Below, in pieces: positions 22,206 through 30,726 of a stretch of DNA of 61,647 nucleotides. Every line of letters starts with the position of its first letter. The first letter of the stretch is position 1. The notes beneath the pieces are model-generated. The model had not been told where the DNA came from and made no database searches. It saw only the letters and a list, made by a program, of their open reading frames with translations. Origin of the DNA: a virus; the IMG/VR virus record IMGVR_UViG_3300024520_000072, positions 1 to 61,647 of that record; one strand, written 5' to 3'. The position numbers and the translations under genes are program-made.

Positions 22206-22247
22206 GGCTGCCTCCTCTGCTGGCGCGAAGGTATCGGAGGGCGCGAC

Positions 22248-22484
22248 CTATCGCCCGCCCCGTAGCGCCTCGATGTACGCCGAGTAGGACATGCACTCCC
22301 AGCCGAACTCGGCCAGCGGCGTCCCGTCCTCTCGGGCGGCCTGTTCCTCAGTCGCCTCGTCCATGATCGGCGGCCTCTGTAGCACTCCGAAGCTCGGCGG
22401 CGCGGGCTTCGCGCATCCGACGAGCGCGAGCGCGGCGACCGACGAGAGTCTTAGGAGGGTGGTCCAGGTGGATCTTCGCTGCAT
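22248..22484 (-). CDS. Outer-membrane spanin-like lipoprotein (Rz1-like)
   Basis: A 78-residue protein with a lipoprotein signal: a basic start, a hydrophobic core and a lipobox LVGC with Cys at residue 24, followed by a Pro-rich stretch (KPAPPSFG). The start lies inside the upstream gene in a different frame (overlap 22348-22484), the nested arrangement known for Rz/Rz1 spanins. Together the pair would fuse inner and outer membranes at lysis. The position after the endolysin supports this. Confidence 0.65.
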   Translation of the reverse strand: MQRRSTWTTLLRLSSVAALALVGCAKPAPPSFGVLQRPPIMDEATEEQAAREDGTPLAEFGWECMSYSAYIEALRGGR

Positions 22485-22623
22485 CGTTGGCCTCTTGGTT
22501 CGCTTCGAGCGTGTCGGTCCGGTGCTCTGCGACGGCCTGGGCGCTCTTCGCCCTGACGAGCCTCCGGATCAAGAGACCCACCAGGGCGAAGAGTCCGCCG
22601 AGTGCTGCGAGTAGGGCTTTCAC
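22348..22623 (-). CDS. Inner-membrane spanin-like protein (Rz-like)
   Basis: A 91-residue protein starting at GTG (overlapping the upstream stop). Residues 3-19 form one membrane segment (ALLAALGGLFALVGLLI) and the rest is a charged helical tail (RTDTLEANQEANDAAKIHL). The Rz1-like gene is nested in its 3' half. It is short for an i-spanin but fits by topology and context. Confidence 0.6.
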   Translation of the reverse strand: MKALLAALGGLFALVGLLIRRLVRAKSAQAVAEHRTDTLEANQEANDAAKIHLDHPPKTLVGRRARARRMREARAAELRSATEAADHGRGD

Positions 22624-22961
22624 TCGGGCGGCGCGGGCGGAGGAGTATCTCCGGCCGCACACATGGGGCCGAGCAGGTCGCCGACCTTCGGGATCAGACA
22701 GATCCCGCCCAGGATGTTGATCGTCGCGTTGCCGCACGCCACGACGCCGCCCCCGTAGCCCACCTCGAAGTCGACGAAGTCGGCGGCATTGAGCCCGATC
22801 GCGGGAGGCCACGCAAAGCGGACCACCTTGGCGTCCAGCGCGGTATCGAAGGAACAGTCCGCGGCGTAGGCTGGGCTGGCGGCCAGCACGAGCCCGCCGA
22901 GCACGAGTAGCAGGACAGCGCCCCTGACGATCGTCCCTCTGAGAGCCTCTGAGAGCTTCAT
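22620..22961 (-). CDS. Secreted protein of the lysis region
   Basis: A 113-residue protein with a clear signal peptide (residues 1-34, ending AYAA) and a mature part of about 80 residues with four Cys (CSFDT, ACGN, GICL, MCAAG) and many Gly. It ends in a Pro-rich tail. It is coupled to both neighbours by overlaps. Periplasmic, possibly disulfide-bonded. The function is unknown. Confidence 0.7.
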   Translation of the reverse strand: MKLSEALRGTIVRGAVLLLVLGGLVLAASPAYAADCSFDTALDAKVVRFAWPPAIGLNAADFVDFEVGYGGGVVACGNATINILGGICLIPKVGDLLGPMCAAGDTPPPAPPE

Positions 22962-23260
22962 GGATTCCCCCTCCTCTGGCAGTCCTGGACGTCGCGCTCC
23001 AGGTCTGCGATCACGAGAGCCAGATGGCTCACGACTGAAGCCGGGATTCTATCATCCCGGGCCGCCTCTGCCTCCAGGGCTCGGAATGTGCGGTCCTCCA
23101 GGTCGTCGGAGACGGCCTCCCTGGCGCGTCCCATCGCGGCCAGGAAGGTCGCCTCCTCCCCCCGGTACTCTCCCCCCAGAAAGGCGCCGAGAGGGACTGC
23201 CAGGGCCAGCGCGATCTTCAGGACCAGGCGGACCCACTCGGGCGCCGGCCCGAGGCTCAC
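22958..23260 (-). CDS. Membrane-anchored coiled-coil protein of the lysis cassette
   Basis: A 100-residue protein starting at a GTG that overlaps the endolysin stop (GTGA). One membrane segment (residues 11-28, VLKIALALAVPLGAFLGG) is followed by a long charged helix. It could be a second i-spanin-like protein or a pinholin-type membrane factor. The nested pair downstream is the better spanin candidate. Confidence 0.65.
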   Translation of the reverse strand: MSLGPAPEWVRLVLKIALALAVPLGAFLGGEYRGEEATFLAAMGRAREAVSDDLEDRTFRALEAEAARDDRIPASVVSHLALVIADLERDVQDCQRRGNP

Positions 23261-23655
23261 GGATCGAGTTCCGCATGGATGTGGACGTTCCACTCCTTCC
23301 CGTGACACGAGACGTCATAGTTCACGCCCTGGCGCGCGAGCAGGTCGACCCTCATCCTGGCGGCCCAGGCCTCGCCGATCGTCCGGCGATCCTCCAGGAC
23401 GTCCGTCGTCCCCCAGAGCGAGATGTCGAAGGCGTTGTTCCGCTCGTGGGCGTCCAGGGTGTCCCGGATCTTCCGCCAGCCCTCCGAGACTATGACCTCC
23501 GTCATACCGTGAGGGGCGGTCCGGAGCGCGGACTGGACGATGCACCAGACCTCGGGGCGTGTATTGCCCTCGGTCAGAATGCAGCCCCGGCGAGCCTTCT
23601 CGGAGCTGTCCTTCCAGTCGGCCTTTATGATGAGCCGCGGGCCCTTGTAGCCCAT
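23257..23655 (-). CDS. Endolysin, M15-type peptidase
   Basis: A 132-residue zinc peptidase of the M15 (VanY/L-Ala-D-Glu peptidase) type, which cuts the peptide part of the cell wall. The zinc site is made by DAHERNNAFDIS (H70, D77) and the C-terminal NVHIHAELD (H125 and H127), the usual His/Asp/His set. Length is typical of single-domain phage endolysins. It has no signal peptide, so it depends on a holin. The candidate holin lies immediately upstream. Confidence 0.8.
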   Translation of the reverse strand: MGYKGPRLIIKADWKDSSEKARRGCILTEGNTRPEVWCIVQSALRTAPHGMTEVIVSEGWRKIRDTLDAHERNNAFDISLWGTTDVLEDRRTIGEAWAARMRVDLLARQGVNYDVSCHGKEWNVHIHAELDP

Positions 23656-23658
23656 CTC

Positions 23659-24087
23659 TCAGTGTCCTCCGGGTGGCTGCGAGACCGTCCCGAGCCACTC
23701 CCAGACGCGCTGCAAGATGGCCCAGAGCCCGACCGCTCCTGCCGCGCTCGCTCCGCCGACGACGGCCGTCTGACTTGGGGTCGCCCCATGAGCGCTCCCG
23801 GCGATCTCCATCTTCTCGTGGGCCGCGAGGTCGTCCCGGACGCCGTCGATCTTGTGGTGCGTCCCGTCCAGCCGGTCGTCCACGACATCGAAGCGGCGGT
23901 TCGTCTCGGTCTCCTGGGCGGCCTGCCTCTCGTGGCCTTGCGTGAGCCCACGGGCTACCTCGATCCGGAGCGCGCTCGTAGCCTCAGCGCTGCCTCGGAT
24001 CATCTTCTTCGCTTCATCCAGGGACTCCCCGAAGTGGCTCATCGTTGACTCGATCTTGCCGAGTGTCCGCTCGATCTCCTCGCTCAT
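23659..24087 (-). CDS. Holin-like coiled-coil membrane protein
   Basis: A 142-residue protein. Residues 1-100 are helical (coiled-coil-like, ending RFDVVDDRLDGTHHKIDGVR). A Gly/Ala-rich hydrophobic segment (VVGGASAAGAVGLWAIL) near residues 113-130 is the only membrane span. The layout resembles XhlA/hemolysin-type holin partners. The start overlaps the stop of the PEP-CTERM gene by ATGA and is preceded by GGAGAACCGG. It sits directly ahead of the endolysin. Confidence 0.6.
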   Translation of the reverse strand: MSEEIERTLGKIESTMSHFGESLDEAKKMIRGSAEATSALRIEVARGLTQGHERQAAQETETNRRFDVVDDRLDGTHHKIDGVRDDLAAHEKMEIAGSAHGATPSQTAVVGGASAAGAVGLWAILQRVWEWLGTVSQPPGGH

Positions 24088-24614
24088 CCGGTTCTCCGTC
24101 GTCGTCTCAGGTGGAGGATCGTCAGTAGCAATAGGCCGGCAGATAGTAGCCGGCCCTGGGCGGGCTCGGGGACGTGGATCAGTGGAGGGGGTGGGTTGAG
24201 GCAGTTGCCGATCAGGATCGGAGCACTCCACGAGGAGCGATCTCGATGGAGAGGTCCCCCGTCGTGTTTGTGGGGAGGGTCCAGGGTAGCGGCCTGGACT
24301 CGGGAACACCCGGGAGCGTCGAGGAGCGTCGCCTCGGCGTAGACCTCGTCCGTGGAGTAGCCGTGGCGCGCGGCGCGGTCCATCTCGTCCTGGGTGAGTC
24401 CGGACAGCGCCTTCGACGGCGCCCACTGGAACCAGTCCCAGTTCTGAGGCGAGGAGCGGAGGGCCAGATCGCGAGCGGCGCCGTTCGGTAGGGAGGCCTT
24501 GAGGGGGTCTGCCCAGAGGACCCGGCTCGCACCCTGCCAGGGATCGGCGAACGCGATCCGGGCGGCGGCGAGCGTCACCAGGAACACGAAGCCGCCCACT
24601 GAGATCCGTTGCAT
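24084..24614 (-). CDS. Second PEP-CTERM-type secreted protein
   Basis: A 176-residue protein with an N-terminal signal peptide (to about residue 23, AFA-DP). It ends in a PEP-CTERM tail: VPEP at 148-151, a hydrophobic segment (LLSAGLLLLTILHL), and then a run of Arg. The mature part is Trp-rich near the start, with QNWDWFQWAP and GLTQDEMDRAARHGYSTDEV, and two Cys. No catalytic motif is seen. It lies at the head of the lysis cassette, right after the receptor-binding protein gene. The host exosortase would be needed for sorting. Confidence 0.8.
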   Translation of the reverse strand: MQRISVGGFVFLVTLAAARIAFADPWQGASRVLWADPLKASLPNGAARDLALRSSPQNWDWFQWAPSKALSGLTQDEMDRAARHGYSTDEVYAEATLLDAPGCSRVQAATLDPPHKHDGGPLHRDRSSWSAPILIGNCLNPPPPLIHVPEPAQGRLLSAGLLLLTILHLRRRRRTG

Positions 24615-24631
24615 GACGTCCGCCAGACCTC

Positions 24632-26308
24632 CTACCAGACCTTCACGATCGACATATTGCCGAAGACGTCCCTCGTCCCGGTCGAGTCCTGGTAGGCCAC
24701 GCCACGCACGATCTGTCCGACGGCCAGCTCGATCCCGAGAGTGACGTGGACGATGGTATCCGAGTTCGTTGTGGGGTGAGGGTCGTTCTGGCCGAGCCCC
24801 CCGGACTCGATCGTCCCGTCGATACTGATCGCGATAGCGCGGTTGACCCCGCCGTTCGGCGTCCCGGTTCCTGAGTCTTCGTCGAAGAGGACGTTCAGCC
24901 CGATTTCGTACCAGCCAGCGCCGCCCGCTGGCACGGTGAAGCGGTCCGGGTTGGCCCCGCCGACGTCGATCATCCCGCCGATATCGGTGACCTCGGTCTC
25001 CCAGTCGATGTCTGTCGCGGTGTCGTGCGCGATATTGAAGCCCGTCGTCACAGTGGCCCGCGCTCTCGCCTGAGTCGCAGAGCTGACGAGCTGGGTCGCG
25101 CCGATCTCCACAGCGTCGATCTCGTTGGTCACGAGCGAGAGCTGGTCGACTCCAGGGGATCTCATCCCAGAGGTCGGGTCGGTCTGGAAGGAATAGACCG
25201 GGTTTGTCTCCGTCCCGTCCGCCGCTCGGAGCTGTTCTGGCTGCGCCGCCCCGCCGTGGGCACGGACCACATGGACGCCGCCTGCCGTGAGGGCGACCTC
25301 GTCAGCCGCTGGCCAGTAGACCCCGGTATTCGGGTCTCCGATGGGAGCGATCGATGGGAGCGGGGCGGTCCCGGCCGGGAAGAGGATCCTCAGGCTCGAC
25401 GGCTCCAGGCCCGCCAGGATCTCGTCAAGCTGTTCGAGCCGATCGTGGAGCCCGTCGAAGTCCGAGAAGAGGAAGTGGCCGCCCGTGACCTTGATCCCTG
25501 TACTCGGTCCCTCGTCGGCGAACGACCCCCCGGTGACCGTCATCACGAGCGCCGAGAGGCCCGTGAGCGTATAGGGCCCATCGTTCAGCTCTGAGTCGTC
25601 GACCTGGATGTCCTGGCCGTTCACGAAGCCGTCGGCCGTCCAGTCGCCCACGGTCCTCTCCAGCGTGTCGGAGCCGTTGCCGTCGATGAACTCGATCGAG
25701 TCGGTCCCGTCGAACCACGGGGTCGTCCCGCGCCGGACTCGGCTCCGCTCGTAGTCGTCGCCGTCCCAGAAGACGGGAGCGAGCCGGGTCGGGTTCGAGA
25801 GCACCGAGCCCGAGTCGATGTCGAAGTGCCAGAGGTCGACGATCGACGGGAGCACAGAGGCCGTGTCCACGAGTGTCGGGATGCCCTGGGTGTTGACGTT
25901 GAGGAAGCGCTCCAGCGTGTCCCCGCCTCCAGCGTAGGTCGCCGTCAGGACGGCCGCCGTCGCCGGGGCGACTCGGACGCCTTGGACCAGCGCGGACCCT
26001 GTCGCGACGTCGATCCGGTTGTCGTTCGGGGCGTCCTGGATGGTCGGGAAGTAGGAGTGAACCCCGATCAAGCCGCCATTGACGTGGATCGTGTATCGAT
26101 CGTATTGGAGCAGGTCGAGTGGGAGGACGGATCCGGGCCCCTGGATGTTGTTGATCTCCAGGGTGTGGAGGTTCACGGTATTGAAGAGCGTCAGGAGCGT
26201 CGCGTCGAGGTCGTCTCCGTAGGTGTAGTAGCTCGCCGAGGTCACGGCGCCCTGGCCCGACGCGAAGGCGACGTAGTAGTTGTTTCCGATGACCATCGTC
26301 TGAGCCAT
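24632..26308 (-). CDS. Tail fibre or receptor-binding protein
   Basis: A 558-residue beta-rich structural protein. The middle (about residues 210-280) has a module with TLERTVGDWTADGFVNGQDI and NDGPYTLTGLSALVMTV, which recurs in the protein at 26321-27055. A short helical link (LHDRLEQLDEILAGLEPSS) follows. The last 150 residues look like a C1q/TNF-type jelly-roll (WYEIGLNVLFDEDSGTG, ending SIVKVW), a common receptor-binding tip. It is the last tail gene before lysis, the usual place for a tail fibre. Confidence 0.7.
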   Translation of the reverse strand: MAQTMVIGNNYYVAFASGQGAVTSASYYTYGDDLDATLLTLFNTVNLHTLEINNIQGPGSVLPLDLLQYDRYTIHVNGGLIGVHSYFPTIQDAPNDNRIDVATGSALVQGVRVAPATAAVLTATYAGGGDTLERFLNVNTQGIPTLVDTASVLPSIVDLWHFDIDSGSVLSNPTRLAPVFWDGDDYERSRVRRGTTPWFDGTDSIEFIDGNGSDTLERTVGDWTADGFVNGQDIQVDDSELNDGPYTLTGLSALVMTVTGGSFADEGPSTGIKVTGGHFLFSDFDGLHDRLEQLDEILAGLEPSSLRILFPAGTAPLPSIAPIGDPNTGVYWPAADEVALTAGGVHVVRAHGGAAQPEQLRAADGTETNPVYSFQTDPTSGMRSPGVDQLSLVTNEIDAVEIGATQLVSSATQARARATVTTGFNIAHDTATDIDWETEVTDIGGMIDVGGANPDRFTVPAGGAGWYEIGLNVLFDEDSGTGTPNGGVNRAIAISIDGTIESGGLGQNDPHPTTNSDTIVHVTLGIELAVGQIVRGVAYQDSTGTRDVFGNMSIVKVW

Positions 26309-26320
26309 GGCGCTCTCCTC

Positions 26321-27055
26321 CTAGACGAGATTCCCGTCCTGATCGACGGTCGAGACTTCCGGGAAGCCGGGATAGTCGCCTCCGTTGTTCCACAGCGCAG
26401 CCCCGACGACTCCGATCCCGATGGTCCCGCCGTCGGTGACGACCTCATCGATAAAGGGATCCCCGGAGAACTCCAGGACCAGGGGCCCTACGGCGGCGAC
26501 GTCGATGGGGGAGCCGTCGTCCTTGTCGTTGTCCATGGTTCGCTGGATCGTGACGGCATCGCCCACCTCGAAGCCGTCGTCCTCCCAGCTCCCGACGAGC
26601 CGCGTGATCGTGTCGTTCCCGCCCGTGTTCGCGAACGTCACCTGGGAATTCCCCTTCATGGCCTTCGGGCCCTTGTAGAACTCGAAGGGCTCCTGGCGGA
26701 AGGTGAAGCCCACCTCGACGTCGAGCCCGACCTGGAGCTTCGTCCCGACGTTGTAGGTCTTCGTGGTCGTGATGGCGTTGCGCACTCCTCCAGGGCCGAT
26801 GACCTGCCAGCGCCCTCCGGCGAGCCGGAGCTGGACCGTCCGTCCGCGCTGGGCGTAGGTCATACTCCCACCAGCGCTCTTGACCGGGATGTTCTTCATG
26901 GGCCGGCCCGAGCCGAACTCGATGTCCGTCACCCACGTCCCGGCCGTGTTCGCAGGGCTCATGGACAACATCCGGAGGTCGCCGATTACGGTCACGATCC
27001 GGATGGGGTCGCGCGCTGAAATCTCCCGTTTTATGAGAGCTTGCTCCTGGGTCAT
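26321..27055 (-). CDS. Tail-tip structural protein
   Basis: A 244-residue protein starting MTQEQALIKREISARDPIRI. The first half is beta-rich and basic. The second half carries the module TITRLVGSWEDDGFEVGDAV and PIDVAAVGPLVLEF, also found in the fibre protein downstream. It lies between the large tail-tip protein and the fibre. No enzymatic motif is visible. Confidence 0.7.
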   Translation of the reverse strand: MTQEQALIKREISARDPIRIVTVIGDLRMLSMSPANTAGTWVTDIEFGSGRPMKNIPVKSAGGSMTYAQRGRTVQLRLAGGRWQVIGPGGVRNAITTTKTYNVGTKLQVGLDVEVGFTFRQEPFEFYKGPKAMKGNSQVTFANTGGNDTITRLVGSWEDDGFEVGDAVTIQRTMDNDKDDGSPIDVAAVGPLVLEFSGDPFIDEVVTDGGTIGIGVVGAALWNNGGDYPGFPEVSTVDQDGNLV

Positions 27056-27056
27056 A

Positions 27057-28943
27057 TCAGACGACCTCGATCCCGCTCGTGATCTCCAGAGCCTGGATCG
27101 TAGCGTTGACCGTCTTCGCGTCCCGCTTCAGTGTCCGCGACATCTGGCGGATCAAGTAGATCCGGTCGTCGTCGGTGGAGGAGAAGGAATCGGCCGGCTC
27201 CAGGGCGAGGTCGTGGAACATGGCGATCGTCCGGGGATGGAGCGTCGCCTGTTGCATGAAGAGAACCTCGCGAGCCAGGACGATTGCAGTCGCGTCGTCG
27301 TCGATGAGGTGGTTAACCACCTCGATCCGGCTCTCCGAGAATTCCAGGGCCTCGTCGGTCCGCGCGATCTGCTTGATCTCCTGGAAGACATACTCGAAGG
27401 GGTCGGCGTGGATGTCGTAGACGCCGCGCCCGAGCGAGTTCATGATCCACAGGCCCAGGACCAGCGCGAAGGCCTGGATGATCCGGCCGATGGAGATCGT
27501 CACGAAGAGCGCCGCCCCGTCCGGGATCGCCGCGAAGACGACGTGGATTATGAGAAGGATCACGGCCAGCCAGGGCGCGAAGCCCGTGTCCACTGTTATC
27601 AGCATACCGACATAGCCCTCGGCCAGGTCGTTCGGAGCTACGATCCCGGTCGCGCGTTCTCCTCCGCCGAGAGCCTTGAAGCCGCCGTTCACGGAGGTCT
27701 TTACGACGAGCTTCGGGTTGTCGGCGAGCTGGGTCCGGTCGTCAGAGAAGAGCGCCTCGATCCGCTCGTTATCGGCGAAGAAGCCGGTCGTCAGATTGAC
27801 CTGAGCGACGACCTGCCGAGGCTGGGTGATCTTGCTCTGATTGAAGTCCAGGCCCTTGATACAGACCGAGTCCGCGGCGATCACGTCCGAGAGAGGCCAC
27901 TCCACGGAGATCCGCGTCCGCTGGTCCGAGTAGAAGCGGTCGATGTTCCCGCCCAGGATGGACAGATGCTGGCCGAGCTTGCCCTCCCCGGTGAAGCGAG
28001 GGATGAAGCCGTCGGCGAACATGACGCGCGCCAGCAGGACGATCGGAGACTCCCCCGAGAGCGTCATCGTCGTGTGGCGGAGGACGCGGGTCTCGCCCCA
28101 TCCGGAGAACTCGATCTCCGCCGGGGCCAGCCCCATCTCGCTCTGGGCGAGCGTGTCCCCGATCGCCCGATAGGTCTCGCCGTCGGTGAATTCCCGGCTC
28201 GTGCGCTCGTAGCCCAGGAAGTCCGCCTCCCTGGAGGTCGCCTTGAACTGTCGCTGGCTCTTGCCTGCCGGCCCGAGCGCCCTGGAGCGGATCCAGCTCG
28301 GCTGCCCCCGGATGATCATCGTCAGGGTGTTCGGCCAGAGGTCGGGGTCGACCTGTTCGTCCCCCTCGTAGACCCTGAGGACGTTGCCCTTCCGGAAGTA
28401 GCGGGCGTCGAGGTCCTGGGAGTAGTCCGCCTCGTAGTCCTCGCCGTCGATGGGCTCGGGCGCGATAAACTGGATCCCCTCGGTCGTCCAGTCGTAGTCT
28501 GTGCCCTCCGTGAGGGCGACCCCGTTCTTCCGGACCTCGCGGGTCACGTTGGGGTCGTGGATGCTGACCGGCCGGTTCGAGACCTCCTCCAGCTCGCCCC
28601 CGGTGTCGCCCGTGACGTCGATCTCCTCGCCGGTCGTGGTCGCCGTGAGGAGGCTCAGCGGGTTGAATATGCCCGTCGGGTCCTCAAGCGTGACCGTCGC
28701 CGATCCCGCGGAGATCCCGCCCGTCGTGTAGTCGCCAGAGACCTCTTGGATGTCGATCTGGGCCGCGAAGTCCGTGAAATCCTTTGGGCCCACGATCAGC
28801 TCCAGGGCCGTCTCCGTGACGATGTCTCCGATCGTGTTCGCCAGACTGCTCCGGAGGTCATAGAGGTCCACGCGGAAGGCCGGCGCGCGGCGCTCCGTCT
28901 CGCCGAGAGAGATCGCCTCCAGGAGCGGAGGGAGCGAGCGCAC
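27057..28943 (-). CDS. Large tail-tip or hub protein with membrane-like segment
   Basis: A 628-residue protein. The N-terminal 100 residues have the pattern SATVTLEDPTGIFNPLS, frequent in siphophage tail-tip and hub proteins. A short module (VREVRKNGVALTEG-type followed by IQFIAPEPIDGEDYEADY) resembles one in the protein at 30723. Around residues 445-500 there is a strongly hydrophobic stretch (WLAVILLIIHVVFAAIP, then IGRIIQAFALVLGLWIM), which could insert in the host membrane during DNA entry. The C-terminus is mixed. Confidence 0.65.
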   Translation of the reverse strand: MRSLPPLLEAISLGETERRAPAFRVDLYDLRSSLANTIGDIVTETALELIVGPKDFTDFAAQIDIQEVSGDYTTGGISAGSATVTLEDPTGIFNPLSLLTATTTGEEIDVTGDTGGELEEVSNRPVSIHDPNVTREVRKNGVALTEGTDYDWTTEGIQFIAPEPIDGEDYEADYSQDLDARYFRKGNVLRVYEGDEQVDPDLWPNTLTMIIRGQPSWIRSRALGPAGKSQRQFKATSREADFLGYERTSREFTDGETYRAIGDTLAQSEMGLAPAEIEFSGWGETRVLRHTTMTLSGESPIVLLARVMFADGFIPRFTGEGKLGQHLSILGGNIDRFYSDQRTRISVEWPLSDVIAADSVCIKGLDFNQSKITQPRQVVAQVNLTTGFFADNERIEALFSDDRTQLADNPKLVVKTSVNGGFKALGGGERATGIVAPNDLAEGYVGMLITVDTGFAPWLAVILLIIHVVFAAIPDGAALFVTISIGRIIQAFALVLGLWIMNSLGRGVYDIHADPFEYVFQEIKQIARTDEALEFSESRIEVVNHLIDDDATAIVLAREVLFMQQATLHPRTIAMFHDLALEPADSFSSTDDDRIYLIRQMSRTLKRDAKTVNATIQALEITSGIEVV

Positions 28944-29569
28944 TACGTCACCTCGGAGACGATGTGGAAGGTCAGGACGACGTTCTCGTCCACGTAGCCG
29001 GTGGGGTCGACGTCCCAGCCCGTGAAGGCGTTATCGATCGGGTCGCTCGGACCCCGGATCTCCTTCATGTCGAGCGCCTTCCCGGTCGACCCGCCGCCCA
29101 CCTGGAGCTTGTAGAATTCTACATTGTAGGACTTCTCGGAGAGGTCTCGCGGCGCCCAGACGATGTAAGTCTGGGCCGATGGGACCAGCGCCGGAGGGTT
29201 GACCAGATAGTTGATGAAGAGCCGGAGGAGATAGCTCGGCATCGAGGCGACCGACTCCTTCGCCCCCTTCCAGGTCAGATGACAGTCCATGTCGTCGAGC
29301 TGACCCTCGAAGCGGGTCACGAGCGTCGTCCCGAGGGTCCTCTTCGTGCTCGCCAGGGGGACCGGGATCACCTCGTCCAGGAAGTTCGAGACCGAGTCGG
29401 GGTTCACGGAGAACACGATCGGCGGGAAGCTCGCGCTGAGAGGATGCGTCAAGGTCTGAGAGGCGCCCAGCTCCCCGGCGCCGCCCACATCCAGCAGGGG
29501 AGCAGAGGCAGCGGCCGCAGCCGGGGCGCCCAGGGCGATCTCGAAGTCGGTGGAGACTGTGATGGTCAT
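28943..29569 (-). CDS. Tail structural protein
   Basis: A 208-residue protein starting MTITVSTDFEIALGAPAAAA. After an Ala-rich opening it reads as a beta-rich tail protein (TLVTRFEGQLDDMDCHLTWK, then AQTYIVWAPRDLSEKSYNVE). The start overlaps the next gene by one base. It lies within the tail-tip block. No family is recognised. Confidence 0.65.
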   Translation of the reverse strand: MTITVSTDFEIALGAPAAAAASAPLLDVGGAGELGASQTLTHPLSASFPPIVFSVNPDSVSNFLDEVIPVPLASTKRTLGTTLVTRFEGQLDDMDCHLTWKGAKESVASMPSYLLRLFINYLVNPPALVPSAQTYIVWAPRDLSEKSYNVEFYKLQVGGGSTGKALDMKEIRGPSDPIDNAFTGWDVDPTGYVDENVVLTFHIVSEVT

Positions 29570-29571
29570 CG

Positions 29572-30726
29572 TTAGAAGACCTCCAGAGAGAAGTCGATGT
29601 CCTTCCCGACGTCGCCGTCCAGGATGGAGGAGGTGTAGACGCGCTGCGTCACCACGCCGTCGTCGCTTGTCTCCTCCTGGTTCTGTGGGTGGAGCGTGCC
29701 CTCGGCCGTGTCGAGCGTGATGGCCGGGGTGTAGTTCGGGACTGGGAGCCCCGTGACGCTGTCGCGGACGATGACCCTGACCCGTGAGCCCCCGAGGCGC
29801 CGGTTCTTCCGGTCCGGGCCCATGACGATCTCCAGGTCCGGGCCGTCGATGTCGACGATGACCATGAAGCTAGCGCCCCGTTCCGGCTCCGATGCGGTGC
29901 CCTCGGCGTGAACCTGCCAGACGCACGTCTGCGGCCTCGGGATCGTTGCGTTGTCCCTGAAGCGGAGCCTCATCCAGAGCGCCCGGTGGGTGAGCCCTGG
30001 GAGCGCGGTAGTGTCGCCCCTGCGAGGCGTCATTAGCTCGGCCTGGTTCGCTGGGCTCCGCCTCCAGGTCTGAGGACCGCCTTCGTCTCCGGTGCCGACC
30101 ATCGCGCCGGCCGTCGTTTCGATGTCTGGCTCGACGCGCTCGTTCGCGATGCCCGGGATCTCGATCGCGGCGGCGTCCAGCTCGGCCATCGTGGAGCACG
30201 CGATCTCCAGGATCAGAGGGCCGGGCTGGTGGTCCGTGATCCAGACGTTGTAGGGCCCGTTCGTCGTCCCGTTGCCCAGCGCGTGGATGAACATGAGCCG
30301 GTATCTGGGCTCTCGGGAGACGGACGTCAGCGCGTCCCAGGCGTCGAAGACGGAGTTCGGGGTGTAGAGTCGGTAGACCCGCCCGACGACCGAGACGATC
30401 GGGAGAGGGCCGTCCAGGGTGAACTCTCCGGTCACCGTGTCGAAGCCGATCACCTCGACGGCGAAATTCACCTCGTCAGTCGCGGCCACGAAGGCGTCCT
30501 CTCCGAAGAAGATGATCCAGGAGCCCGTGTAGTCGGTGGAGGTGGGCAACAGACCCGCGTCCGTGAAGTGATACAGGTCGCCCGCGTCCGTGATCGATCC
30601 GTCCAGCTCGTCGATCGTGGTGGAGGACCTGAAGCCCCCGAGCATCGCGTTCGGATCCGTCTGCGGGTCGCCGACCCCAGAGGCGACCGCCCGCTTCATC
30701 TCGCACTCGAAATTGCGCCGGCTCAT
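29572..30726 (-). CDS. Tail structural protein with C-terminal Ig-like part
   Basis: A 384-residue protein beginning MSRRNFECEMKRAVASGVGD. The main body is beta-rich. The last 90 residues (RVIVRDSVTGLPVPNYTPAI, then GVVTQRVYTSSILDGDVG) look like an Ig-like fold of the Big-type, often found on phage surfaces. The start overlaps the upstream stop by four bases. Confidence 0.65.
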   Translation of the reverse strand: MSRRNFECEMKRAVASGVGDPQTDPNAMLGGFRSSTTIDELDGSITDAGDLYHFTDAGLLPTSTDYTGSWIIFFGEDAFVAATDEVNFAVEVIGFDTVTGEFTLDGPLPIVSVVGRVYRLYTPNSVFDAWDALTSVSREPRYRLMFIHALGNGTTNGPYNVWITDHQPGPLILEIACSTMAELDAAAIEIPGIANERVEPDIETTAGAMVGTGDEGGPQTWRRSPANQAELMTPRRGDTTALPGLTHRALWMRLRFRDNATIPRPQTCVWQVHAEGTASEPERGASFMVIVDIDGPDLEIVMGPDRKNRRLGGSRVRVIVRDSVTGLPVPNYTPAITLDTAEGTLHPQNQEETSDDGVVTQRVYTSSILDGDVGKDIDFSLEVF

